NCBI GenBank assembly: GCA_030148085.1
Contig: JASBUF010000016.1
Coordinates: 1-38,667, forward strand
Source of the DNA: Methylophaga sp.
GTDB lineage: Bacteria > Pseudomonadota > Gammaproteobacteria > Nitrosococcales > Methylophagaceae
Reading direction: 5' to 3'
Length of the DNA stretch: 38,667 bases
Shown here one piece after another: positions 22,375 to 31,000 of this stretch; the first letter of the stretch is position 1; each line of letters starts with the position of its first letter. Under the pieces are notes generated by a model. That model was not told the DNA's origin. It did not search any database and worked only from the letters and a program-made list of their open reading frames with translations. The position numbers and the translations under genes were made by a program.

Positions 22375-24413
22375 GATAATGCCCTCCATCCGGGGTGGGG
22401 TAAAAAGCGTTCTCCATACTGATGACTGAACTGCTTCAGTTGCTCGGTGCAGTCAGCAATCCCCTTGCTCTGCATGGCATGCACCGGGCCGCCTCGGAAG
22501 GGGGCGAAGCCGGAACCAAACACCATGCCTGCATCCAGCAGTTCAGCATCGCTGACGATGCCATCATTGAGGCAGGCAGCACATTCATTAAACATGCGCA
22601 GCATAAGTCGGTATTGAATTTGCTCACTACTGAGCGTGTTGCCTGAGCCGCTACGATGTCGAATCGTTTTATTCTGTTTGTCGTAGCGGTAAAAGCCATG
22701 GCCAGATTTTTTACCCAGCCTGCCTTGCTCAAGCAGTTGCGCCAATAGCGGCGGCACTTCAAGACCCAGCTCGCCAGCAAGAATATCGGCGACCGACTGG
22801 CAGATATCCAACCCTACGGTGTCGGCCAGTTCAATAGGGCCCATCGGCATGCCATAGTCTTTGGCGGCCTTGTCGATGCGTTCCAGTGCTACACCTTCCT
22901 GTGCCAGCGTGACAGCTTCCAGTAGGTAGGGCATCAAAATGCGGTTGATAAGAAAGCCGGGAGCGCTTTTGACCGTTAACGGCAGGCGATCAATCTGCAC
23001 CACAAAGGCCATGGCTCGATCACGCCATTCAGCTGCGGTCGCTTTGCCATTGACGACTTCGACCAATTGCATTTTGCTGACTGGATTGAAAAAGTGCAGG
23101 CCGACCAGTCGTTCAGGATTTTCCAGGCACGTCGCCAAAGTTTCCAGTGCGATGCTGGAGGTATTGGTCGCCAGCAGGGTATCGGGTCGTAACTGCGGTT
23201 CAAGCCGTTGATACAGAGATTGTTTGGCTTCCAGGTTTTCGAAAATGGCTTCAATCACCACGTCAGCCTGTTTGACACCGAGGCCTTCAGCATCAGGTAT
23301 CAGCCGATCCATGGCGGCCTGCACTTTATGTGGCAGCTTGAGCGTTTTTTTGAATAAGATTTGGGCACGTTTTATCGCAGGGGCGAGTTGATGTGCTGTC
23401 TGATCCTGCAAGGTGACGCGCAAACCTTGCAAAGCACACCAGGCGGCGATATCACCGCCCATCACACCGGCACCGATCACATGCACATGTGTCACCGGTG
23501 GTGTTTTCAGCTTGCCCAGACCTTTTAAACGCTGGCGTAGGAAGAACAGCCGAACCAGATTCTGTGCGCCGTCACTGAGCAATAACTGTGCTACCGAGCG
23601 GGCTTCGGCAGCGAAATAGTCTTCACGTAAGCTTGGCTGATTTTTCCACACATCAATCAAGGCAAACGGAGCAGGATAGTGCTCGATCTGAGCACGTTTG
23701 GCTGTTTCACGACGAAGCAGAAAAGCCACGGCGGGGCGAAGCAGGGCAGTATTCAATAGCGCCTGCCATCTTGGTGGCCGTTGTTTTGTCGGTCTGTTTA
23801 ACAGCCGGTCTTTGGCGGCCCGGCGTAATTGTCGTATCGATACGGCTTCGTCGATAACACCGGCTTTGGCTGCACTGCGGCCAGACAATAAGCGGCCACT
23901 GAGCATTAACGGCATTGCGCTCATTACGCCCAGTTTTTCTATCAGCCTGACGCTACCGCCATAGCCGGGATGGATACCGAGGCGGACTTCCGGCAGGCCA
24001 ATCCGGGTGTTGTCATCATCAGCCGCGATGCGGTAATCGCAGGCTAGGGCCAGCTCAAGACCACCGCCGAGACAGAAGCCATGAATCATCGCCAGCGTTG
24101 GGAAAGGCAGTGCCTCAATCCGATTAAATAGCTGCTGTACCTGACGGATTAAGCTAAACAGTTCGTCTTCCGTGTGCGTTTCACGGAACACATTAATATC
24201 GGCGCCAGCAATAAAACCATTGTCTTTCGCCGAATACAACACCAGCCCTTTCGCGGGGATGGATTCCAGTTCACTGATACGTTGTTCCAGTGCGTCCAAC
24301 ACGTCTGTGGTTAGTGTGTTGGTGGCACTGTCCGGCACATCCAAAGCTAACCAGACCAAACCATCCTGATCCTCACGTCGCTGCCAGATTTGATGATGTT
24401 TAGCTGTATTCAT
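22371..24413 (-). CDS. fadJ: Fatty acid oxidation complex alpha subunit (enoyl-CoA hydratase / 3-hydroxyacyl-CoA dehydrogenase)
   Basis: A 680-residue bifunctional enzyme. The N-terminal crotonase domain (about 1-190) has the oxyanion segment NGFIAGADINVF and IHGFCLGGGLELALACDYR. The middle holds a Rossmann NAD site HVIGAGVMGGDIAAW and the 3-hydroxyacyl-CoA dehydrogenase signature GLHFFNPVSKMQLVEVV with the catalytic His, then the C-terminal helical domain (PGFLINRILMPYLLEA, GPIELADTVGLD). The start at 24413 overlaps the thiolase stop as ATGA, with AGGAG upstream. Shorter than FadB; the order with thiolase first fits FadI-FadJ, but the symbol is by resemblance. Confidence 0.88.
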   Translation of the reverse strand: MNTAKHHQIWQRREDQDGLVWLALDVPDSATNTLTTDVLDALEQRISELESIPAKGLVLYSAKDNGFIAGADINVFRETHTEDELFSLIRQVQQLFNRIEALPFPTLAMIHGFCLGGGLELALACDYRIAADDDNTRIGLPEVRLGIHPGYGGSVRLIEKLGVMSAMPLMLSGRLLSGRSAAKAGVIDEAVSIRQLRRAAKDRLLNRPTKQRPPRWQALLNTALLRPAVAFLLRRETAKRAQIEHYPAPFALIDVWKNQPSLREDYFAAEARSVAQLLLSDGAQNLVRLFFLRQRLKGLGKLKTPPVTHVHVIGAGVMGGDIAAWCALQGLRVTLQDQTAHQLAPAIKRAQILFKKTLKLPHKVQAAMDRLIPDAEGLGVKQADVVIEAIFENLEAKQSLYQRLEPQLRPDTLLATNTSSIALETLATCLENPERLVGLHFFNPVSKMQLVEVVNGKATAAEWRDRAMAFVVQIDRLPLTVKSAPGFLINRILMPYLLEAVTLAQEGVALERIDKAAKDYGMPMGPIELADTVGLDICQSVADILAGELGLEVPPLLAQLLEQGRLGKKSGHGFYRYDKQNKTIRHRSGSGNTLSSEQIQYRLMLRMFNECAACLNDGIVSDAELLDAGMVFGSGFAPFRGGPVHAMQSKGIADCTEQLKQFSHQYGERFLPHPGWRALS

Positions 24414-25729
24414 GAGATCTCTCCTGCTCTGGATACCAGCATGGCGCCGCCCTGGCCTCCACCAATGCAAAGGGTGGCAATACCGCTTTTGGCCTGTTCA
24501 CGCTCTAATACTTTGAGCAGATGCAGCACGATACGGGCACCGGAAGCGCCGACCGGATGACCGATAGAGATAGCGCCACCATCAACATTGAGTCGTGCCG
24601 GGGATAGTTCGCCAATAGGACTAGCATAATCGAGTTGGTCGAGGCAGAACGCCTGATCCTGCATGGCAGCAAGACAGGCAAGCACCTGTGTAGCAAAGGC
24701 CTCATTGATTTCCCAGAAATCAATGTCTTCGACAGTGAGATCCCGGCGTTTTAGCAAAGCGGCTGAGGCATAGGCGGGGCCAAGCCCCATCTGGCTCGGA
24801 TCCAGGCCACTCCATTGACAGTCAAGCAATTGGCCGAGCACGGGCAAGTCATATTCTTTGACTGCTTGCTCAGACGCCAGCAGTAACCAGGCTGCACCAT
24901 CGGTCACCTGTGCACTGTTACCGGCGGTCACCAGGCCATGACGTTCAAATACTGGGCGGAGTTTGGCCAGATGGTGGAATTGACTATCGCTGCGCAGGCC
25001 GTTATCGACCTCAAATACTGAACCATCGGCAGCAATAATGGGAATCACTTCATCCAGCCATTGTTCTCGCTGGGCTCGGGCGAGTTTTATGTGACTGGCC
25101 AGGGCAAACGCATCCATATGATCGCGGCTGATGGTGAAACGCTGAGCCAGGATTTCTGCGGTTTGTCCCATCGACAAGCCAACGGTCGGGTCAGTCAGTC
25201 CGCGTAACAGCCCGATAATCGGCGCCAGCATAGCGGGTTTAATTCGCGACAGCTGTTTGCCGCGGTTGATAAAACCGAGTTGCTTTTGCCAGCCAGCTAA
25301 CCAGCCAACCATATCGGGTTTGAGCAGTAAGGGCGCATGGCTCATGGCTTCGGTACCACCGGCCAATACCAGATCGCTGCGACCGCTGCTGATATTAGTG
25401 GCAGCTGAGTCCAGTGCCTGCATACCGGAGGCGCAGTTTCGCTGCACGGTCCAGGCCGTGACTGTGTCAGGGCAGCCCATACGAAGTGCGGCTACCCGGC
25501 CGATATTGACTTCGTCCGGTCCGGGCATCACACAGCCGAGGATCACTTCATCCAGTCTGTCTGCCTCAAAAGGCTGACGTAAAAGTAACTGACGTCCGGC
25601 CGCTACCGCCAGATCACTGGCACGGAACGGACCGGGCTGACCAGTGGATTTCAGAAATGGTGTGCGGCAACCATCCACCACATAGACCGGACGACCTGGA
25701 TACGCAGGATGAGAATTGCGGGAAGTCAT
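24410..25729 (-). CDS. fadI: Acetyl-CoA C-acyltransferase (3-ketoacyl-CoA thiolase)
   Basis: A 439-residue thiolase for the last step of beta-oxidation. The acyl-accepting Cys99 is in QRNCASGMQALDSAA; the C-terminal active-site His is in ISIGHPVGASGARIV, and the second Cys in LCIGGGQGGAML. The length is slightly above that of FadA (about 390) and matches FadI. The ATG is preceded by GAGGAGG and overlaps the stop of the acyl-CoA dehydrogenase gene by four bases. Confidence 0.9.
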   Translation of the reverse strand: MTSRNSHPAYPGRPVYVVDGCRTPFLKSTGQPGPFRASDLAVAAGRQLLLRQPFEADRLDEVILGCVMPGPDEVNIGRVAALRMGCPDTVTAWTVQRNCASGMQALDSAATNISSGRSDLVLAGGTEAMSHAPLLLKPDMVGWLAGWQKQLGFINRGKQLSRIKPAMLAPIIGLLRGLTDPTVGLSMGQTAEILAQRFTISRDHMDAFALASHIKLARAQREQWLDEVIPIIAADGSVFEVDNGLRSDSQFHHLAKLRPVFERHGLVTAGNSAQVTDGAAWLLLASEQAVKEYDLPVLGQLLDCQWSGLDPSQMGLGPAYASAALLKRRDLTVEDIDFWEINEAFATQVLACLAAMQDQAFCLDQLDYASPIGELSPARLNVDGGAISIGHPVGASGARIVLHLLKVLEREQAKSGIATLCIGGGQGGAMLVSRAGEIS

Positions 25730-28044
25730 TCTTCGTCCTCCTCTAGGCGGGCATTAAAATGATCGACCTCGATAACCTGTCTTCGGGCCTGACGTGCAGT
25801 ACGGATAAGTTCGGCTTCTTCCTGACTCAGAATTCCCTGCTGCTGGGCTTGTTCCCATGTCAGACCGCTTTGTCTGAGTTTGCGTTCTAGCGGCGTGGCG
25901 GCAACACACAGTTCGAAAGCCTGCTCCAGTTGAGCGACATACTGATCGCTATCTTCTGGTAAATAGATACCGTCAGTGAGTTGATCGCGCATGCTGCCCG
26001 GTTGTTGTAACTGCTCCGCCAACTGGTGGGTGAGCTTGTCGCTCGGCGCTTTGTAGCGTGGGCCGAGAGGCAGGGTCACTCGTTTCAATAACCAGCGACT
26101 GAAACGGTTAGGCAGGTTATCGCACAGTTCGACCAACGCCTGCTGAGCCTGATAAATGGCACGGCTGGTGGCCCAGTCTGCCAGTGTTGTGTCTTGCTGA
26201 GACGGACTATGGTGATAGCGTTGCAAAGTGCAGGAAGCCATATACAGTTGGCTGAGCAGGTCACCTAAGCGGGCAGATAGAGACTCACGCCGCTTCAGAC
26301 TGCCACCAAACAGCGCCAGACAGACATCGGTGGCTACTGCCAGCGAGGCGCTTAGGTGATTAAGTTGTTGATAGCGACGTTTAAAGGTTTCCGTCGGCGT
26401 TGGGCTGAAATGACCAAGGCTGAGGCCAAGCAAAAAACTGCGTGACAGATTACGGGCGAAATGTGCCATATGCTGGCACAGCACCTCGTCAAACCGCACA
26501 GTTCGTTCTTCGTCCGTACCGGCTTCCAGTGCCGCCATTTCCTTCAATATAAATGGGTGGGCACGGAAGGCACCTTGTCCAAAGATAATCAGGTTGCGGG
26601 TCAGAATATTTGCACCTTCCACGGTAATGCTGATCGGAATAGTCTGATAAACATTAGCTAGCGGATTGTGCGGACCGAGGCAGATGGTTTTGCCACCGTG
26701 AATATCCATCGCATCGTTCACAATCCGGCGCATGGTTTCGGTGAGATGGTATTTGGCGATGGCAGACAGTACTGCTGGACGCTCACCACGACCCACTGCA
26801 TCGGCGGTGGTACGACGCACCGCATCCACCATATAACTTTGCCCAGCCATACGACCCAGCAGATCAGCAATGCCTTCAAAGCGACCAATTGGCTGGTGGA
26901 ACTGCTCACGTACGCGGGCGTAAGCGCCAGTGATGCGGCAGGCAAATTTGGCGGCGCCGGTACTCAGCGCTGGTAATGAGATGGAGCGACCGGCGGCCAG
27001 TGATTCCATCAGCATCTGCCAGCCACGACCGACATAGTCCTGGCCACCGATAACCCAATCCATGGGAATAAACACGTCTTTACCCCAGTTGGGGCCATTC
27101 TGAAATGCGGTGCCCATCGGCCAGTGACGACGACCGATATTGACACCCTTAGTATTGGTGGGAATCAGAGCAAGGGTGATACCTATATCATCCTTATCAC
27201 CGAGCAGATGCTCAGGGTCATACAGGTGAAAGGCAAGGCCCAGCAGGGTCGCAACGGGGCCAAGGGTGATATAGCGTTTTTCCCAATTGATTTCGATGCC
27301 TAGCGTGGTTTTGCCTTCAAACTCGCGGTGGCAAACGACGCCCCGGTCGGGAATATGGCTGGCATCACTCCCTGCTTCGGGACCGGTCAGGGCAAAGCAG
27401 GGGACTTCTTCACCACTAGCCAGGCGCGGTAGGTAAAAGCTTTTTTGCTGCTCAGTACCGTAGTGCAGCAGTAATTCGGCAGGCCCTAGCGAGTTGGGAA
27501 CCATCACGGTAACTGCAGCGGTCACACTACGGCTGGCGATTTTCAGAATAATGTCGGAGTGAGCCCGAGGCGAGAATGCTTTACCGCCATACTGCTCAGG
27601 AATGATAAGACCGAAAAAGCCTTGTTGTTTGATAAATCGCCAAATTGCCGGACTCAGATCACGATCCTGATGATTGATCTGCCAATCATTAAGCTCTGCA
27701 CAGAGCTGTTCTACCGGACCATCCAGAAAGGCTTGTTCCTGCTCTGTCAGTTTGCTGGCGGGAGTATTGAGCAGATTTTGCCAGTCAGGTTTACCGGTAA
27801 ACAGTTCGGCATCCCACCACACGCTACCGGAAGCCAGCGCTTCACGTTCAGTGGCTGAAAGTGGAGGTAGAGCTCGATGGAAACGTTCAGCCAGCGGCCC
27901 GGTTAACAGGTATTGGCGCCAGCGGGGTAAGAACAGACTGAGAACGACGAGAAGGACGACGAGTAGGGATAAAAAGCGAAAACCGAGCACCAGCAGCAGA
28001 ATACTGCCCACGATGAGTAACGGCACAGTCCAGAGTCGTTTCAT
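25726..28044 (-). CDS. fadE: Acyl-CoA dehydrogenase, FadE type
   Basis: A 772-residue flavoenzyme for the first step of beta-oxidation. Two hydrophobic segments occupy residues about 4-40, suggesting membrane association as in E. coli FadE. The dehydrogenase core runs from about 130 to 490 with GFFGLIIPEQYGGKAFS, CFALTGPEAGSDASHIPD, GRSISLPALSTGAAKFA and MDIHGGKTICLGPHN. The long C-terminal extension (DUF1974-like) is typical of FadE. GGGAG precedes the ATG. One base separates it from the upstream hydrolase gene, so it is second in the operon. Confidence 0.93.
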   Translation of the reverse strand: MKRLWTVPLLIVGSILLLVLGFRFLSLLVVLLVVLSLFLPRWRQYLLTGPLAERFHRALPPLSATEREALASGSVWWDAELFTGKPDWQNLLNTPASKLTEQEQAFLDGPVEQLCAELNDWQINHQDRDLSPAIWRFIKQQGFFGLIIPEQYGGKAFSPRAHSDIILKIASRSVTAAVTVMVPNSLGPAELLLHYGTEQQKSFYLPRLASGEEVPCFALTGPEAGSDASHIPDRGVVCHREFEGKTTLGIEINWEKRYITLGPVATLLGLAFHLYDPEHLLGDKDDIGITLALIPTNTKGVNIGRRHWPMGTAFQNGPNWGKDVFIPMDWVIGGQDYVGRGWQMLMESLAAGRSISLPALSTGAAKFACRITGAYARVREQFHQPIGRFEGIADLLGRMAGQSYMVDAVRRTTADAVGRGERPAVLSAIAKYHLTETMRRIVNDAMDIHGGKTICLGPHNPLANVYQTIPISITVEGANILTRNLIIFGQGAFRAHPFILKEMAALEAGTDEERTVRFDEVLCQHMAHFARNLSRSFLLGLSLGHFSPTPTETFKRRYQQLNHLSASLAVATDVCLALFGGSLKRRESLSARLGDLLSQLYMASCTLQRYHHSPSQQDTTLADWATSRAIYQAQQALVELCDNLPNRFSRWLLKRVTLPLGPRYKAPSDKLTHQLAEQLQQPGSMRDQLTDGIYLPEDSDQYVAQLEQAFELCVAATPLERKLRQSGLTWEQAQQQGILSQEEAELIRTARQARRQVIEVDHFNARLEEDEE

Positions 28045-28045
28045 A

Positions 28046-28903
28046 TCATTCTCCCTTTTGTTGGTCTGACTCCTCCATTAATGGGAACGGCATACAATCA
28101 CTGACTTCATTACAGATCAGACCTTCGGTATCCCATGGCAAGGAACGGTAGGTCGCCAGTTCATCGAGGCCGATATAGGGGTATTTGATAATGTCGAAAT
28201 AGGGCGAATAATCGAAATCTTTCGGGGTGAACAGCTTGATATTGCGTTTATAAAAGCGCACCCCGTCAGCGGTGTGGGCAACTACCGGTAATACCGGGTA
28301 ATGCACCGACATAAAGGCATCAGCCAGCATCGATGAACAGATGGTCCGAGTCGATGGGCCTGCCTTGTATTCAAACAGCGTGGATAGCCAGTGTCGTGGC
28401 ATCAGCGAATACGGCAGTAAGAACCGGGCCAGATCAAATAAGTGGCGGATATCGTAGCTATAGCCGAGTTTGCGCAAAGCATGCTCAATGACTTTATTAC
28501 GATCGGCCAGAGTCAGGCTGCGCGGACGGCACAGACGAATATGTGACTGCCGGTACTTACTGAGCGGGGTGACGATAGTACCCTGACCGAGCACGGCTTC
28601 TATCACCAGATTGGTATGAGGCGTTCGGGCATGAGTTTTGAGAGCAGTAGGGACGATGCCAGCCGCGTTGAGCTGATAGTAATTACCTATATAAAGCGCG
28701 GAATGTGTCCAACTGCTCTGGGTAATTTTTTTGATGATATTACTGGCGCGGCTACGTCCTTCAATGAGCAGGACATCGCCCGGACGGACTTCGTCACAGA
28801 GACGTTCGTAGTTAGTGAGAGAGGGGACAGTGGGGTCCAGAGGCGGCTCGTAGTTCAACCACCGGGTCAGGCGATGTAAAGTCCATTTACCCACAGAAAA
28901 CAT
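28046..28903 (-). CDS. YiiX/YebB-like permuted papain-fold (NlpC/P60-related) hydrolase
   Basis: A 285-residue protein with the order of catalytic residues of the circularly permuted papain fold. The His is in SSWTHSALYIG (His67), an acidic residue in LVIEAVLG (Glu102) and the Cys in TRTICSSMLADAF (Cys189). The signature RPGDVLLIEGRSRASNIIKKITQS is close to YiiX-type proteins. Permuted members are thought to act on amide or ester bonds in lipids or peptides. No signal peptide or clear membrane helix is seen. The ATG at 28903 has GGGAG eight bases upstream and is preferred over the frame to 28996. It is the first gene of the fatty acid operon, which hints at release of fatty acyl groups, but that is inference. 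Confidence 0.8.
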   Translation of the reverse strand: MFSVGKWTLHRLTRWLNYEPPLDPTVPSLTNYERLCDEVRPGDVLLIEGRSRASNIIKKITQSSWTHSALYIGNYYQLNAAGIVPTALKTHARTPHTNLVIEAVLGQGTIVTPLSKYRQSHIRLCRPRSLTLADRNKVIEHALRKLGYSYDIRHLFDLARFLLPYSLMPRHWLSTLFEYKAGPSTRTICSSMLADAFMSVHYPVLPVVAHTADGVRFYKRNIKLFTPKDFDYSPYFDIIKYPYIGLDELATYRSLPWDTEGLICNEVSDCMPFPLMEESDQQKGE

Positions 28904-29018
28904 AATGTGTCTCCCTGAGTAGCTGCCACGATAAAGACTGGCTCTGGCTTCATTATAAGCGATGAAAATGGATTTTGGCGATGCCGATCCATTCAATTCG
29001 GCTTGAATAATTGGCCGA

Positions 29019-29040
29019 CTGTGCTAACAATCGTGCACAG
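29019..29040. promoter_or_regulatory. Inverted repeat in the divergent promoter region
   Basis: CTGTGC (29019-29024) and GCACAG (29035-29040) are separated by ten bases, between the start codons of the divergent fatty acid operon and PQQ dehydrogenase gene. A second repeat TCGGC/GCCGA lies just left (28998-29017). Either could be an operator; no regulator is identified. Confidence 0.3.
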
Positions 29041-29087
29041 ATGTTGTCAGTTGAACAGCGATAAGAAAATAAAATTAAGGAAGAGAA

Positions 29088-30839
29088 ATGCAAATAAAGC
29101 AGTATCTGATCAGTGTGACTTGCTTGCTGATGGTGTCAGCCTGCTCGGTGGAAAATGATCAGGACTGGCCTTTGTTCGGGGGCAATACCTTACATCAGCG
29201 TCACAGTCCGGTTAAGCAGATTACCCCTGACAATGTCGCCGAACTGGCTCCGGCATGGGAGTTTCACACTGGTATCGAGGCAACTTTCCAAGCTACGCCA
29301 ATCGTCAAGAACGGGGTGATGTATGTGTCGCTACCTTTTAATGATGTGGTCGCGCTGGAGGCTAAAAGCGGTAAACAACTCTGGCGTTATCGACATGACT
29401 GGGATAGTAGCCGTGAAATGTGCTGTGGCCCGGCTAACCGTGGCGTGGCGGTGGAGAATGGCCGCGTTTTTATGGGTACCGTTGATGGCCGTTTAATTGC
29501 ACTGGATGCGCTGACTGGCGCCAAACTCTGGGACGAAGATGTGACCCAGGGTAAGAGTGGTATTCGTGAAGATATCAGTCTGCTGGCGGGGGATACTGAA
29601 GGTGAAGTGTCCGGTACTTCGGGTGTCGGTCTAAACATGGCACCGATGGTCTATAAGGGTAAAGTCATTATCGGTATTACCGGTGTCGGTTATGGCCTGC
29701 ATCTGGATTCGCCGGATCCGAGTGCGCCTCTGGGAGCAGTGGTTGGTATCGCTGGCAAGTATGGACGTCGTGGATTCCTCGCTGCCTTTGATGCGCAGAG
29801 TGGTCAACGAGTCTGGCAATTCGATACGATTCCTGAGCAGGGCTGGGAAGGTGATTTTGTTGCCACCACACCGGATGGCTTGCCATTACCTCGTGATATC
29901 GAAGCTGAGAAAGCTACAGCCAGCCAGTATGCAGATGCCTGGCGTTATGGTGGCGGCTCGGCATGGAGTACACCGGCTATCGACCATGACACCGATACCT
30001 TGTATTTCGGTACCGGCAACCCGTCACCACAGATGGAAGGTTCTTCCCGCCCTGGCGATAATCTCTACACCTCTTCGCTGGTGGCGTTGGACGCCAATAC
30101 GGGTGAAATCAAATGGCACTTCCAGCAGGTGCCACATGATATGTGGGGCTATGATGTGGCCAGTCCTCCTGTTCTCTATGATGTGCAACAAAATGGACAA
30201 TCCATTCCTGCTGTTGGTCAGGCAGGTAAAACGGGGTGGTTTTATGTGTTAAACCGAAACACGGGAGGCTTACTGTTCAAGAGTGAGGCCTATGTACCGC
30301 AGCAGAATATGTTCCAGTCACCTTCTGATGAGGGTACGGTGATTTATCCGGGTGTGTTGGGCGGTGCCAATTGGTCGCCGGTTTCTTTGGATTCAGAGCG
30401 CCGTCTGGTATTTATTGCCGGCATTCATTGGCCAGTGAGTTACAGCCTGCATCATCTTGAAGGCATGAATGGCAAACCAGGCATACAGTATTCTTCAATG
30501 TCGCCACTGGATACCGACGAGCGTTATGGCCTGCTGAGTGCGATTGATATCGATAGTGGAAAGCTGGTCTGGCAGCATAAGACAGCAAACCCGCTACTGG
30601 GCGGAGTATTGAGTACTGCCAGTGGTCTGGTGTTTAGTGGAGAAGGCGACGGTGAGTTGTTTGCTCTGGATGCGCGGACAGGTGAGAAACTCTGGTCAGG
30701 TGAGACAAAAGCGGGGGTGAATGCACCACCGGTCAGTTATCGCATCGATGGTAAACAATATATTGCTGTGACAGTCGGTGGGAATAAGTTGTTTGGTTAT
30801 CAGGCTGGCGACACGATAAAAGCCTGGGCTTTACCGTAG
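29088..30839 (+). CDS. PQQ-dependent dehydrogenase, methanol/ethanol family, predicted lipoprotein
   Basis: A 583-residue eight-bladed quinoprotein. The N-terminus is a lipoprotein signal (LLMVSAC, lipid-modified Cys19), so it should be periplasmic and membrane-anchored, unlike soluble MxaF or XoxF. Family marks are the vicinal disulfide MCCGPANRG (Cys112-Cys113), tryptophan-docking repeats such as ALDALTGAKLWDEDV, GTGNPSPQ, the active-site region RPGDNLY, and HDMWGYDVASPPVL. There is no CxxCH haem motif, so electrons must leave to a separate carrier. Substrate (methanol, ethanol or another alcohol) and metal type (Ca or lanthanide) cannot be decided from what I can align by eye. A ribosome site AAGGAAGAG precedes the ATG. 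It is monocistronic. Confidence 0.88.
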   Translation: MQIKQYLISVTCLLMVSACSVENDQDWPLFGGNTLHQRHSPVKQITPDNVAELAPAWEFHTGIEATFQATPIVKNGVMYVSLPFNDVVALEAKSGKQLWRYRHDWDSSREMCCGPANRGVAVENGRVFMGTVDGRLIALDALTGAKLWDEDVTQGKSGIREDISLLAGDTEGEVSGTSGVGLNMAPMVYKGKVIIGITGVGYGLHLDSPDPSAPLGAVVGIAGKYGRRGFLAAFDAQSGQRVWQFDTIPEQGWEGDFVATTPDGLPLPRDIEAEKATASQYADAWRYGGGSAWSTPAIDHDTDTLYFGTGNPSPQMEGSSRPGDNLYTSSLVALDANTGEIKWHFQQVPHDMWGYDVASPPVLYDVQQNGQSIPAVGQAGKTGWFYVLNRNTGGLLFKSEAYVPQQNMFQSPSDEGTVIYPGVLGGANWSPVSLDSERRLVFIAGIHWPVSYSLHHLEGMNGKPGIQYSSMSPLDTDERYGLLSAIDIDSGKLVWQHKTANPLLGGVLSTASGLVFSGEGDGELFALDARTGEKLWSGETKAGVNAPPVSYRIDGKQYIAVTVGGNKLFGYQAGDTIKAWALP

Positions 30840-30862
30840 GTGTTGAGGACAGGAAGATAAGG

Positions 30863-30967
30863 TCGACATCCTTGTCGAGAGAACATTTGCAGCCAGATGC
30901 AAATTGGTCCGTGAGAGTTACTTTGCGCTTTTAGCCATGCAGCTAACACCCCCTGTATGTGGGGGTG
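30863..30967. repeat. Three hairpins between convergent genes
   Basis: The 161-base gap holds TCGACA/TGTCGA (30863-30878), ATTTGCA/TGCAAAT (30885-30904) and CACCCCC/GGGGGTG (30947-30967). The last is the most stable and likely ends transcription from one or both sides, although no T-run follows it. Confidence 0.45.
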
Positions 30968-31000
30968 AGTGTTTACGGAACGGGCAGTAGATGTGCCTGA

